This document shows, one piece after another, positions 33,568 through 44,760 of a stretch of DNA of 64,000 nt (position 1 is its first letter; each line of letters starts with the position of its first letter). A program made the position numbers and the translations under genes. The notes beneath the pieces are model-generated. The model saw only the letters and a list, made by a program, of their open reading frames with translations. It made no database searches and was not told the DNA's origin. The stretch is from Micromonospora sp. NBC_01813 (GTDB taxonomy: Bacteria; Actinomycetota; Actinomycetes; Mycobacteriales; Micromonosporaceae): positions 2,665,001-2,729,000 of the forward strand of contig NZ_CP109067.1 of NCBI RefSeq assembly GCF_035917335.1, given 5' to 3'.

Positions 33568-34098
33568 GTGCTGCTCCCCCCTGCCCCGGTGCTGCGCGGC
33601 GCCCGGGTCGTCCTGCGCCTGGCGACCCCGGCCGACGTCGCGGCGCTGTCCGCGATCCGGTCCCAGCCCGAGGTGACCCGCTGGTGGACCGACCCGAGCG
33701 ACGAGGCGACCATCCGGGCCGAGCTCGACGACCCCGACGTCGAACGGTTCGCGGTCTGGTTCGCCGGGCGGGTGGTCGGCGCCATCGGGTGGTACGCCGA
33801 ACCGACGCCGACCTACCGGCATGCCGGGATCGACATCTTCCTCGACCCGCCGGTGCACGGACGCGGGCTGGGCAGCGACGCCGTGCGTACCCTCGCCCGG
33901 CACCTGTTCGACGCGCACCGGCACCACCGGCTGGTCATCGACCCGGCGGCCGGCAACGCCGACGCGATCCGCTGCTACGCCCGGGTCGGTTTCCGCCCGG
34001 TCGGGGTGCTACGCCACTACGAGCGGCTACCCGACGGCGGGTTCCGCGACGGACTGCTGATGGATCTGCTGGCCGGCGAACTCACCGAACCGGCCTAG
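33568..34098 (+). CDS. GNAT-family acetyltransferase
   Basis: Acetyl-CoA-dependent N-acetyltransferase of 176 aa, in the RimJ/AAC(6')-like branch. Seen: VVLRLATPADVAAL at the start, GAIGWYAEPTPTYRHAGIDIF, the acetyl-CoA loop VHGRGLGSDAVRTLARHL, and NADAIRCYARVGFRPVGVLR near the end. The substrate is unknown; aminoglycoside, tRNA-linked amino acid or protein targets are all possible. The frame is open from 33484, but GTG at 33568 follows TACCGT by 6 nt, a leaderless signature, and starts the conserved fold. Confidence 0.82.
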   Translation: MLLPPAPVLRGARVVLRLATPADVAALSAIRSQPEVTRWWTDPSDEATIRAELDDPDVERFAVWFAGRVVGAIGWYAEPTPTYRHAGIDIFLDPPVHGRGLGSDAVRTLARHLFDAHRHHRLVIDPAAGNADAIRCYARVGFRPVGVLRHYERLPDGGFRDGLLMDLLAGELTEPA

Positions 34099-34113
34099 CC
34101 AGCGACTGTCCGA

Positions 34114-37100
34114 TCAGGGGCAGTACGCCGGCGGGGTGCCGCCGACGGACTGAGCCGCAGTGCCGCTGCTCTGGCACAGCCGCGCCACGACCTGGTCCGG
34201 TTCGAGCTGCCACAGCCGCAGGGTCGTGTCCGTCGAGCCGGACAGCAACACCCCGTCGGGGGTGAAGGCGATCGCGTTGATGTCGCTGGCATGACCGGTC
34301 AACACCCCGGTCAGCTGGGTGCTCTCGACGTCCCACAGCCGCACCCGGTCGTCGGCGGCGTCCAGGATGGTGGCCAACCGGGCACCGTCCGGCGTGAAGG
34401 CGACCTGTCGGATGGTCGCGCTGTGCGCCGGAAGTGCCCGCAACAGCTGAAACCCGTCGATGTCGCGCAGCTCGACCCGCCGGTTGGTGCCAGCCACGGC
34501 GAGCAGTCGACCGTCCGGGCTGACCGCCAGGTCAGTGATCCACTGCGGACCCGCCGCCGCCGGGCCCGCCGGGGACAGGTCGGCGGCCCGCCAGGACCAG
34601 ATCTCGGCGCGCGCTTGCACATCGTCGCCGACTTGGTCCGAGTAGTTGACTGCGGCGAGCAGCCGGGTGCCGTCCGGGGTAAAGGCCAGCGCGTCCGGGT
34701 CACCATCGCCGGTCGACAGGAACGTCGCCGGCTGCGCCGAGCCGACCTGCCAGACCGCGACACCGTCCTGGGGGGTGCCGTCCGGGCCGAGCCGGGTCAC
34801 GGTCGCCGCCAGCTGCCGGCCGTCCGGCGAGTACACCGGCTCGTGCACATCTTCCTCGGCCCCGTCGACGAGCAGTAGCTCGTCGACAGGAGTGCCGTCG
34901 GGCGCATAGCGCAGCACCCGCCCATCGGCGGTCGCCACCGCCAGCATGCCGTCCGGAGCGAGGGCGAGACCCGTCGCCGTCGCCTCGGGGCGAAACATCA
35001 TCGTCTCGTGCCGGGCCGCGACGTCCCAGATCCGGACCACGCCGTCGCCACCGGCGGTAGCCAGGATCTCTCCATCGGAATCAAGGGCCAGGAACTGCAC
35101 CGCCTCCGGGTGCTGCAGCCGGCTCTCACCTCGGCGGAACAGCATGGTGGGAGCGTCCGGCCCGGTGACCGCGACGACCCGCCCGTCAGCGGAGACCGCC
35201 ACATCCGGGCGATCCTGCCCGGCGAAGCCCACATACGCCGGACCGACGACCCCCTCGGCGATCGCCCAACCGTCCACCCGGCTCGTCTGCCAGCCACCGA
35301 GGCTGAGTAGCGTTCCATCCGGCGTGACGGTCAGCGGTGTCGGCGGCCGTCGCGGGCCGGTCTGCAGTGGACGGGGCGGCTCGTCGGACCCGACCGTCCA
35401 CACTGCAAGGTCGCCGTCGAATCCACTGACCGCAAGGGTGCCCGCTGGGCCGAACGCGACGTGGCTCGCGTCGCCTGGAATCGCCAGCACCTGCGTCTGG
35501 TCGGCCAGCCGCCACACCTGAGCGCCGTCGGCGGCGGGATTGGCGATCGCCAGCAGCCCGCCGTCCGCGCTGACGTCGAGATCGTAGGCCAGCATGCCGG
35601 TGGGCAGGGCCAGCACGAGCTCCCCGCTGGTCACGTCCCATCCGCCGACCTGCAGGTTCGGGGTCAGATCGGCAGCGATCCGGCTGGCCACCAGGGTCGT
35701 GCTGTCGGGCAGCCAACCGAGCGCGCCGACAGCGGGCAGCCGATGCAGCAGGCCGCCGGTGGCCACGTCCCACACCTGCACGCCCTCGGCGCTCAACGCA
35801 CCGGAGGCCAGGAACCGCCCGTCCGGGGAGAAGGCCAACGAGACGACCGGCTCGCGGTCGGCCTGCCACAGGACGACGTCCCGGGGGCGCAGGGTGGTCA
35901 CCTCCCAGATCCGCACCGTGCCGTCCGTGTGTCCGACCGCTGCCAGGGATCCGTCGGGGCTCAACGCCACCGACAGCCCACCCGCCTCGGTGCCCAGCGG
36001 CCCCAATGCGACGGTCTGCTGTGCCGAGATCAACGCGCCGTACGCCTCGATGGTCGGCGCCTGCGCCCAGGCGTCGAGCGCCTTGCGGACCGACAGCAGC
36101 TCGTCGCTGCCGGCCGCGATCAGCGACTCGGCGGCAAACTGCCGCGACGCCGCCTGGCGACGTTGCTCGTTCGCGGTGCCCTGTCGGTCCAGCGCGACCA
36201 GCCCACCGGCCACCGCCAGCAGCAGCGCTGCCGCCAGCCCGACCACCAGGCGGCGCAGCCGGCGGACCCCGCTGCGCCGGGCCGCCTCGGCGGCGTCGGC
36301 GGCCGCGACGCTGGCGGTGAGATAGTCGGACTCCGATGGCCGCAGGTCGTCACGGCCGGCGGCCCACTCCCGGACCGCGGTGAGCCGGGATCCGCGCAGC
36401 AGCAGGTCCGGATCCTGACCGGCGGACTGCCAGTCCTGAGCCGAGACGATGAACCGCTGCCGCAGGATCAGCTCGTCGCGGGCCTGCGTCAACCAACTGG
36501 CCAGCCGGGGCCAGCTGGTCAGCAGCGCCTCATGGCTGATCTCGACCGTTTCTTCGCCAGCGGTGACCAACCGGGCCGCGACGAGCCGGGCCAGCACGTC
36601 GGGGTCGGTCCCGGTGCGGGCACTCCGTCGGCGTACCACCGTGCCGGTGTCGGCGACGGTCACCAGGTTGAGCAGCGCTGCCCGCAACGCCCGGCGGCCG
36701 GGCTGGTCGAGGTCGAGGTAGATCTCCTCGGCCGTCTCGGCGACCGCGCGGTGGATCCCACCGGTCGCGCGGTAACCGTCGACAGTCAGCCGGTCGCCGG
36801 CGCGCCGCGCCCAGGTCGCGCGCAGCGCGTGGCTGAGCAGCGGCAGGGCCCCGGGGTCGTATCCGGCCGGGGCCGACGCGCCGAGGTCACCGAGCAGCAG
36901 CTCGACCAGCCCCGGCTCGATGTCGAGCCCGGCGCGTCTGGTCGGCTGGAGCACAGCCCGACGAAGCTCGTCGACGCTCAACGGGCCGAGAAGCAGGTGA
37001 TCGGCCGCCAACACCTCGGCCAGCGGTGACAGCTCGGCACAGGCGGCGTAGAAGTCCGCCCGGACGGCGATCACCACCAGCGCGGGGGCGGCGTTGGTCA

Positions 37101-38346
37101 ACGCGGTGACGTAGGCGAGCCGCTCGGCGGGGTCGGCGCAGTGGGTGAACAGCTCCTCGAACTGGTCGACCACGATCACCAGCCGGCCGGCTGCGGCGAC
37201 GGGGTCGGCCGCGTCGGTGGCGGCAGCCGCCCGGGGGACCAGGGCGGCGAGTTCCCCGAACCGGGTCGGGTCGTCGCGTACCGCTGCGGTGTCCAGCTCG
37301 CCGGGGTCGGTGCCGCCACTGGCGACGGTGCGCTCGATGAGTTCGGTCAGCGGGTGCGCGCCCGGGGTGGTCAGCAGCCAGGGCCAGTCTGAGGGCTCGC
37401 CGAGCGCTCCGCCGGCCACCGCGGGCAGCACTCCGGCCCGCAGCAGCGAGGACTTCCCGACTCCGGACACGCCGGTCAGCAGCAGCGGTGGCCCCCCGGC
37501 GGTCTGCTCGGCGAGGCGGCCCAGCACCTGCGCGACCTGCGCCTCACGGCCGTGGAACCACGCCGCGTCCGCCGGCTGGAAGCTGGCCAGACCCGGGTAC
37601 GGGCAGACCAGCGCCGGATCGGCGGCCAGCTGTTCGGCCGCCCCCGGCTGGGTGCCCGGATCCGGCCGGTCGGTCAGGCCGGGGCGGCGATCGGACCGGG
37701 CTTCGTCGACCCGGCCGGTCAGATAGGTGATCGTGACCAGTTGCCGCCTGATCCGTTCCATCTCGACACGCTGCTCGTGGCTGCGCTCGGCAAGCTGCCG
37801 CTGCAGCTCGCCGAGCACCTGCTGCACGTCGGTGACCATCCAGTGCAACGCGCCGATGTCCCGTCCGAGCAGGTGGAACGTGGCCGCGAGCTCGTCGCGC
37901 AGCTGCGGGTCACTGCGGACCGCCTCGGAGAGCGCGACCTCCACCGCGTCCACGGCCTGCAGCAACCGTCCGATGTCGGAGCGGATCGCGTGTGCCTGCT
38001 CGTCGTCGGCGTTGAGCCGGGCCAGCAACTCCTCGGCGATCGCGTCGCGCCACTGCGCCTCGGTGACCTTGCGGCCACGCAGCCGCTCGGCGGTGCCGGA
38101 CAGGACGTCGGTCAGATAGCCGCCGCCGACCTGGCCGAACTGGTCGAGGGTCGCGCCGAACATGCCGCTGGCACCCAGACCGGCACCGGCGATCGGGGCG
38201 AGGGCCGAAGCCGCCAGGAACGCGAGGATTCCGTACGGCGTGGCGTTGCGGAGCCCACGCCCGGTGCGCCGGCCGACCTCCCGGACCCAGCCGCGTACCC
38301 CACGCCTGGCCCGGTCGACCGGGGCGTCGCCGTCCTCCACCGACAT
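34114..38346 (-). CDS. Membrane-anchored nSTAND ATPase with C-terminal WD40 propeller(s)
   Basis: Giant 1410-aa signal-transduction ATPase. In order: a basic N-terminus; a hydrophobic Gly/Ala-rich segment (38-62); a helical/coiled-coil region (100-210); the nSTAND entry motif CPYPGLASFQPADAAWFHGRE (248-268, hallmark residues); Walker A GVSGVGKS (292-299); Walker B VIVVDQFEELF (390-400); a winged-helix part with ISHEALLTSWPRL (603-615); a second membrane helix (699-719); and from about 780 to the end many WD40 repeats (SPDGRLLAV, TPDGTRLLA and LWQLE-type ends). Such proteins oligomerise on sensing a ligand through the propeller and activate an N-terminal effector. Here the effector position holds the membrane/coiled-coil domain. 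Roles in antiviral defence or development are both known for the class. Confidence 0.88.
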   Translation of the reverse strand: MSVEDGDAPVDRARRGVRGWVREVGRRTGRGLRNATPYGILAFLAASALAPIAGAGLGASGMFGATLDQFGQVGGGYLTDVLSGTAERLRGRKVTEAQWRDAIAEELLARLNADDEQAHAIRSDIGRLLQAVDAVEVALSEAVRSDPQLRDELAATFHLLGRDIGALHWMVTDVQQVLGELQRQLAERSHEQRVEMERIRRQLVTITYLTGRVDEARSDRRPGLTDRPDPGTQPGAAEQLAADPALVCPYPGLASFQPADAAWFHGREAQVAQVLGRLAEQTAGGPPLLLTGVSGVGKSSLLRAGVLPAVAGGALGEPSDWPWLLTTPGAHPLTELIERTVASGGTDPGELDTAAVRDDPTRFGELAALVPRAAAATDAADPVAAAGRLVIVVDQFEELFTHCADPAERLAYVTALTNAAPALVVIAVRADFYAACAELSPLAEVLAADHLLLGPLSVDELRRAVLQPTRRAGLDIEPGLVELLLGDLGASAPAGYDPGALPLLSHALRATWARRAGDRLTVDGYRATGGIHRAVAETAEEIYLDLDQPGRRALRAALLNLVTVADTGTVVRRRSARTGTDPDVLARLVAARLVTAGEETVEISHEALLTSWPRLASWLTQARDELILRQRFIVSAQDWQSAGQDPDLLLRGSRLTAVREWAAGRDDLRPSESDYLTASVAAADAAEAARRSGVRRLRRLVVGLAAALLLAVAGGLVALDRQGTANEQRRQAASRQFAAESLIAAGSDELLSVRKALDAWAQAPTIEAYGALISAQQTVALGPLGTEAGGLSVALSPDGSLAAVGHTDGTVRIWEVTTLRPRDVVLWQADREPVVSLAFSPDGRFLASGALSAEGVQVWDVATGGLLHRLPAVGALGWLPDSTTLVASRIAADLTPNLQVGGWDVTSGELVLALPTGMLAYDLDVSADGGLLAIANPAADGAQVWRLADQTQVLAIPGDASHVAFGPAGTLAVSGFDGDLAVWTVGSDEPPRPLQTGPRRPPTPLTVTPDGTLLSLGGWQTSRVDGWAIAEGVVGPAYVGFAGQDRPDVAVSADGRVVAVTGPDAPTMLFRRGESRLQHPEAVQFLALDSDGEILATAGGDGVVRIWDVAARHETMMFRPEATATGLALAPDGMLAVATADGRVLRYAPDGTPVDELLLVDGAEEDVHEPVYSPDGRQLAATVTRLGPDGTPQDGVAVWQVGSAQPATFLSTGDGDPDALAFTPDGTRLLAAVNYSDQVGDDVQARAEIWSWRAADLSPAGPAAAGPQWITDLAVSPDGRLLAVAGTNRRVELRDIDGFQLLRALPAHSATIRQVAFTPDGARLATILDAADDRVRLWDVESTQLTGVLTGHASDINAIAFTPDGVLLSGSTDTTLRLWQLEPDQVVARLCQSSGTAAQSVGGTPPAYCP

Positions 38347-38516
38347 CGGCGCTCCGTCCCGAAGACATACGTCGCTGGCAGTCCAGCCTCGACACTACTC
38401 AACGGCGGCCGATCGAGATGCCCCGTTGACGGGACGGCAGTCTCCGGTGTCATAACACCAGGGATATATCGAAGGTGACGGGTAGTCATATCGCTACTCT
38501 TCGCGACAATGAAGGG

Positions 38517-39716
38517 ATGGACATCTCATCGATACGTAGGCTGCTGGCCGTCGGTCTGCTCGCCGCACTGGCAGCCGCCGGCAATCCCGCCCCTGCGCAG
38601 GCCGCCGACCGATCCGCCGACCAGGTCGGCGAGATCCGCCGAGCCGGTGGCGCCACCGCCCTACCGGACAGCTACATCGTCGTGCTGCACCCCGACCGCG
38701 TCGACGGTGCCACCGTCCGGCTGCTGAGCCAGCGGTACGCCGCGAGGGTCGACCGCGTGTACCGCAGCGCGGTCACCGGCTTCGCCGCACGGATGCCCGC
38801 CGCGCAGGCCAGCCGGCTCGCCACCCATCCCGCGGTCGCCTACGTGGAACAGGATCACGTCGTCGCGCCGTTGGCCGCTGGCGTACAGCTGAACCCGCCG
38901 TCGTGGGGCCTGGACCGGATCGACCAGCGCTACCTGCCGCTGGACGGCCGATACGCCTACCCGACGACCGCACCGAACGTGCGGGCGTACGTGATCGACA
39001 CCGGTGTCCGACGTTCCCACACCGACTTCGGTGGCCGGGTCGCCGCCGGGTTCGACGTCATCGACGGCGGCCCTGCCGACGACTGCAACGGGCACGGCAC
39101 CCACGTCGCCGGCATCATCGGTGGCCGGGCACACGGGGTCGCGAAGGCCGTTCAGATCGTGCCGGTACGGGTGCTCAACTGCGCCGGCTCCGGCACCACC
39201 GCAGGGGTGATCGCCGGCATCGACTGGGTCACCGCCAACGCGGTCAGGCCGGCGGTGGCCAGTATGGCCCTGGGCGGTAGCGCCAGCGCGGCGCTGGACG
39301 CCGCCGTCACCAATTCGATCAACTCCGGGATCAGCTACGCGGTGCCCGGCGGCAGCTCCGCCACCAGCGCCTGCAACACCTCCCCGGCCCGGGTGCCGGC
39401 GGCACTGACCGTGGCCGGCACCACGATCACCGACGCCCGGATGAGTTCGGCGAGCTACGGGCCGTGTATCGACCTCTTCGCCCCCGGCGCGGGCATCACC
39501 TCCACCTGGCACACCAGCGACACCGCGACCGCCACCATCAGCGGCAGTTCGATGGCGGCCGCGCACGTCGCCGGCTGCGCCGCGCTGGTGCTCGCCGGGA
39601 ATCCGCTGTGGAGCCCCGCGCAGGTCGCCAACCGGCTGGTGTCGACCGCCACGGTCGGCGTGGTCACCAACCCCGGCAGCAACACCGCCAACCGTCTCGT
39701 CTACTGCGTCGGCTGA
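38517..39716 (+). CDS. Secreted S8 (proteinase K-like) serine protease
   Basis: Subtilisin-family extracellular protease of 399 aa. Signal peptide (about 1-31, ending AQAA), inhibitor I9 propeptide (about 50-120: DSYIVVLHPD and ARMPAAQASRLATHPAVAYVEQD), then the catalytic domain. Catalytic Asp is in VIDTGVRRSHTDF, His in CNGHGTHVAGIIGG and Ser in SGSSMAAAHVAG. The frame is open from a GTG at 38475, but ATG 38517 begins the signal peptide directly, and TACTCT lies about 17 nt upstream. Its stop is 32 nt before the lysozyme gene, so the two may be co-expressed. Confidence 0.9.
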   Translation: MDISSIRRLLAVGLLAALAAAGNPAPAQAADRSADQVGEIRRAGGATALPDSYIVVLHPDRVDGATVRLLSQRYAARVDRVYRSAVTGFAARMPAAQASRLATHPAVAYVEQDHVVAPLAAGVQLNPPSWGLDRIDQRYLPLDGRYAYPTTAPNVRAYVIDTGVRRSHTDFGGRVAAGFDVIDGGPADDCNGHGTHVAGIIGGRAHGVAKAVQIVPVRVLNCAGSGTTAGVIAGIDWVTANAVRPAVASMALGGSASAALDAAVTNSINSGISYAVPGGSSATSACNTSPARVPAALTVAGTTITDARMSSASYGPCIDLFAPGAGITSTWHTSDTATATISGSSMAAAHVAGCAALVLAGNPLWSPAQVANRLVSTATVGVVTNPGSNTANRLVYCVG

Positions 39717-39748
39717 TGTCGGCCGCCCACGGATCTGAAAGGCAGCAC

Positions 39749-40531
39749 ATGGCTCCCACTGTCCGCTTCGGCACCGATGCGCGTGGTCACCGGCACCGGG
39801 TCGGTCGTCGGCTTCTCGCCACGGCGCTCACCCTGCTCTGCGCCACCGCGACCGCGCTGGTCTCCACCGCCGCCCCGGCGCAGGCGGCGACCACCGCCGG
39901 CATCGACGTCTCACACTGGCAGGGCAGCATCAACTGGACGAGCGTGCGCAACAGCGGAATCGAGTTCGCATACATCAAGGCCACCGAGGGCACCAGCTAC
40001 CGGGATCCCAGGTTCAACACCAACTACGTCGCGGCGTACAACGCCGGAGTGATTCGCGGCGCCTACCACTTCGCGCTGCCGGACCGCTCCTCCGGCGCCG
40101 TCCAGGCCAACTACCTGGCCAGCAACGGCGGCGCCTGGTCGGCGGACAGCCGGACGCTGCCGGCCGCGCTCGACATCGAACACAATCCGTACGGGGCGAT
40201 GTGCTACGGGCTGAGCCAGGCGGCGATGCGCAGCTGGATCAGCGACTTCCTCGCCACCTACCGGTCGCGTACCAGCCGATACGCGGTCGTCTACACCACC
40301 ACCAGTTGGTGGACCACCTGCACCGGCAACTGGACCGGACCGTGGAACAACCATCCGTTGTGGGTCGCTCGGTGGGCGGCCAGCCCCGGCACACTGCCGG
40401 CGGGCGCACCGTACTGGTCGTTCTGGCAGTACACGGCGACTGGCAGCGTGTCCGGCATCTCCGGGTCGGTCGACCGCAACCATTGGAACGGCACCCGGGC
40501 CCGGCTGGTCGCACTGGCCAACAACGCCTGA
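39749..40531 (+). CDS. Secreted GH25 lysozyme
   Basis: N,O-diacetylmuramidase of glycoside hydrolase family 25, 260 aa. Signal peptide (about 1-47, ending AQAA), then the catalytic domain. Seen: GIDVSHWQGSINW with an active-site Asp, FAYIKATEGTSYRD, GAYHFALPD, and ALDIEHNPYG with the catalytic Asp/Glu pair, then PLWVARWAASPG and YWSFWQYTATG. It has no extra wall-binding repeats. ATG 39749 has GAAAGG upstream. An in-frame ATG at 39716 overlapping the protease stop (TGATG) is possible but less likely. Confidence 0.9.
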   Translation: MAPTVRFGTDARGHRHRVGRRLLATALTLLCATATALVSTAAPAQAATTAGIDVSHWQGSINWTSVRNSGIEFAYIKATEGTSYRDPRFNTNYVAAYNAGVIRGAYHFALPDRSSGAVQANYLASNGGAWSADSRTLPAALDIEHNPYGAMCYGLSQAAMRSWISDFLATYRSRTSRYAVVYTTTSWWTTCTGNWTGPWNNHPLWVARWAASPGTLPAGAPYWSFWQYTATGSVSGISGSVDRNHWNGTRARLVALANNA

Positions 40532-40550
40532 CAGACACCTGCGGCGACGA

Positions 40551-40569
40551 CCGGGCCGAGCAGGCCCGG
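40551..40569. terminator. Bidirectional terminator between the lysozyme and LtrA genes
   Basis: CCGGGCC-GAGCA-GGCCCGG: a 7-bp stem with a 5-nt loop in the 40-bp space between two convergent genes. Confidence 0.45.
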
Positions 40570-40571
40570 CA

Positions 40572-41753
40572 TCACAGCGGCGGGGCCGGCGGCACCGGAT
40601 TGCGTCGGCCCCGCAGCGCCAGATCGAAGAGAATGATCGCTATCCCCACCAGCAGGGCACAGGTGGCGAGCAGCAGCGGCGACAGCGCCGGTGCGAGCGC
40701 AGCCAACCCCAGCAGCAGCAGCACGCCGGCCAGCAACGGCCAGGCGATCCGGCCAAAGACCTCGTACTCGAACCGGCTGCGGCCGAGCAGGAACACCACC
40801 GGCCCGCCGATCATGATCACCACCCAGCCCGCCGGAACGGTGCCGGTCGGCTGATCGATGGTCAACTTCGCGCTGCTGGCGATCGCCACCACCCCGGCGA
40901 TCATCAGCAGGTGGGTGAAGGGTGCCCATCGGGAAAACTTGCCGGGGGTACGGGCTGCCTCGATGGCGTTGGTGAGTTGCGCGCCGGCACAGTGCACGTA
41001 GATCCGGAAGAGGACCGCCGCGCTGGCGAACGCCACGACGAAGCCGGCGGTCCGGCCGGCGGTCACCGCGCCACGGCTGAACGCCATGCCAGCCACCAGA
41101 ATGATGTCACCCAGAGCAATGATGAAGAACTGGTAGTAGCGCTCGGTCAGATGCTCCGCGGTCGGGTTGAACTGGTGGGCCGGGACCCGCTGGCGGCCGG
41201 GAAAGGGGTACCCCAGGGCGAACACCGTGTAGTCGATCGCCAGCCCGATGCCCCACAGCACGAGTTGCGCGGTCCCGCCGACGACGACGCCGGCCAGCCA
41301 GGGCACCGCGGAGATGCCGAACCATGCCCAGATCCGCAGCGCCCGCTGGCGTGCCTGCTGCTCGTGCAGCGCCACGAAGAAGAGCAACCCACGGCCGAGA
41401 TGGATGGCGACGTACGCACCGGCGAACATCAACGCCCGGTCGCCGAAGGCCGCCGGCAGCGCCGCCGCCATCAGCAGGGCGCCGAACATCACGCCCACCG
41501 TCACGACCTTGATGGCCCGGCTCTCCGGGTTGTAGAGGTCGGTGACCAGGGTGGTGATGACCCACACCCACCAGATGGCGAGCAGCAGGACGGCGGACTC
41601 GGCGACCCCGGTCCAGCTCAGCCGGCTCACCAGGGTCTCGGACAGCAGGGCGAGCGCGACCACGAACACCAGGTCGAAGAAGAGTTCGAGAAACGTGGCC
41701 CGACGGGGTGCCTGCTCGCCACGCAGCAGGCTGAGGTTGTCGCCGGTGGTCAC
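40572..41753 (-). CDS. ltrA: Low temperature requirement protein A (LtrA)
   Basis: Polytopic membrane protein of 393 aa with about eleven to twelve predicted helices. Seen: the family opening RRATFLELFFDLVFVVAL, IWWVWVITTLVTDLYNPES, GRGLLFFVALHEQQARQR, RYYQFFIIALGDIILVAGMAF, and the terminal helix pair. The family was named from a Listeria low-temperature mutant; its molecular role is unproven. The start is GTG at 41753. It is convergent with the lysozyme gene and upstream of the GH9 terminator. Confidence 0.85.
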   Translation of the reverse strand: MTTGDNLSLLRGEQAPRRATFLELFFDLVFVVALALLSETLVSRLSWTGVAESAVLLLAIWWVWVITTLVTDLYNPESRAIKVVTVGVMFGALLMAAALPAAFGDRALMFAGAYVAIHLGRGLLFFVALHEQQARQRALRIWAWFGISAVPWLAGVVVGGTAQLVLWGIGLAIDYTVFALGYPFPGRQRVPAHQFNPTAEHLTERYYQFFIIALGDIILVAGMAFSRGAVTAGRTAGFVVAFASAAVLFRIYVHCAGAQLTNAIEAARTPGKFSRWAPFTHLLMIAGVVAIASSAKLTIDQPTGTVPAGWVVIMIGGPVVFLLGRSRFEYEVFGRIAWPLLAGVLLLLGLAALAPALSPLLLATCALLVGIAIILFDLALRGRRNPVPPAPPL

Positions 41754-41866
41754 GGCCGCTCCGGCGCAGCGGAACGCCGACGCCGCTGCGGATCCGGGTG
41801 AGGATGAGCCGACATGTCCGTCTCATCGTATGAAATCTCCCGGACTGATGTCGGCGTTCCCCCAGC

Positions 41867-41919
41867 ACCGACCGGCTCGGTACCGACAGATGCAGCCTGT
41901 CGGCACCGGGCCGGTCGGT
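41867..41919 (-). terminator. Long imperfect terminator hairpin after the GH9 cellulase gene
   Basis: The outer stem ACCGACCGG/CCGGTCGGT (9 bp) and the inner stem GGTACCGACAG/CTGTCGGCACC (one mismatch, pairable as G-U in RNA) are separated by 3-nt bulges, with a 7-nt loop. It begins 15 nt after the stop. Confidence 0.7.
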
Positions 41920-41934
41920 CCTACTCGACGCCGG

Positions 41935-44472
<2,538 letters not shown>

Positions 44473-44558
44473 TCACGGCGGAGTCAGCGGTCGGCCTGAT
44501 GGTCAAGCCGGGCCGGCCGGGTGGTGCGGGGGTGTGGAGCCGCAAGGACACCAACGCC

Positions 44559-44572
44559 TGGGAGCGCTCCCA
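44559..44572. promoter_or_regulatory. CebR box upstream of the GH9 cellulase gene
   Basis: TGGGAGCGCTCCCA is a perfect 14-bp palindrome identical to the CebR operator known from Streptomyces. It places the cellulase under cellobiose/cellotriose control. Confidence 0.9.
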
Positions 44573-44652
44573 TCAATAGAGAGCGATCAACACGCGTACG
44601 ATGATTTAACCGCCTCGAAACTGATTTGGGAAGCCCCGCCACCACCAAAGGA

Positions 44653-44692
44653 GCGGGGTCTCCTCCTGCCGTCCTACAGGAGGAGACCCCGC
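44653..44692 (-). terminator. Terminator hairpin after the ACT-acetyltransferase gene
   Basis: A perfect 16-bp stem (GCGGGGTCTCCTCCTG and its complement) with an 8-nt loop. It lies 68 nt after the stop, on the minus strand, and is followed there by a short T run (CCTTT). Confidence 0.75.
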
Positions 44693-44760
44693 GTGCCACC
44701 GCAGACCGAGTCGACCGACGCACCGGCCCCGCACCAGGACCGGGACGTCGGGGCAACCGC

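Noticed and set aside
32170-33927. 585-codon minus-strand frame over the S1 protease and acetyltransferase
   Set aside because: Both plus-strand genes have intact catalytic motifs and good starts. The antisense product is compositionally biased.
35461-37029. 522-codon plus-strand frame inside the nSTAND gene
   Set aside because: Antisense to WD40 repeats; it mirrors their periodicity and has no start context.
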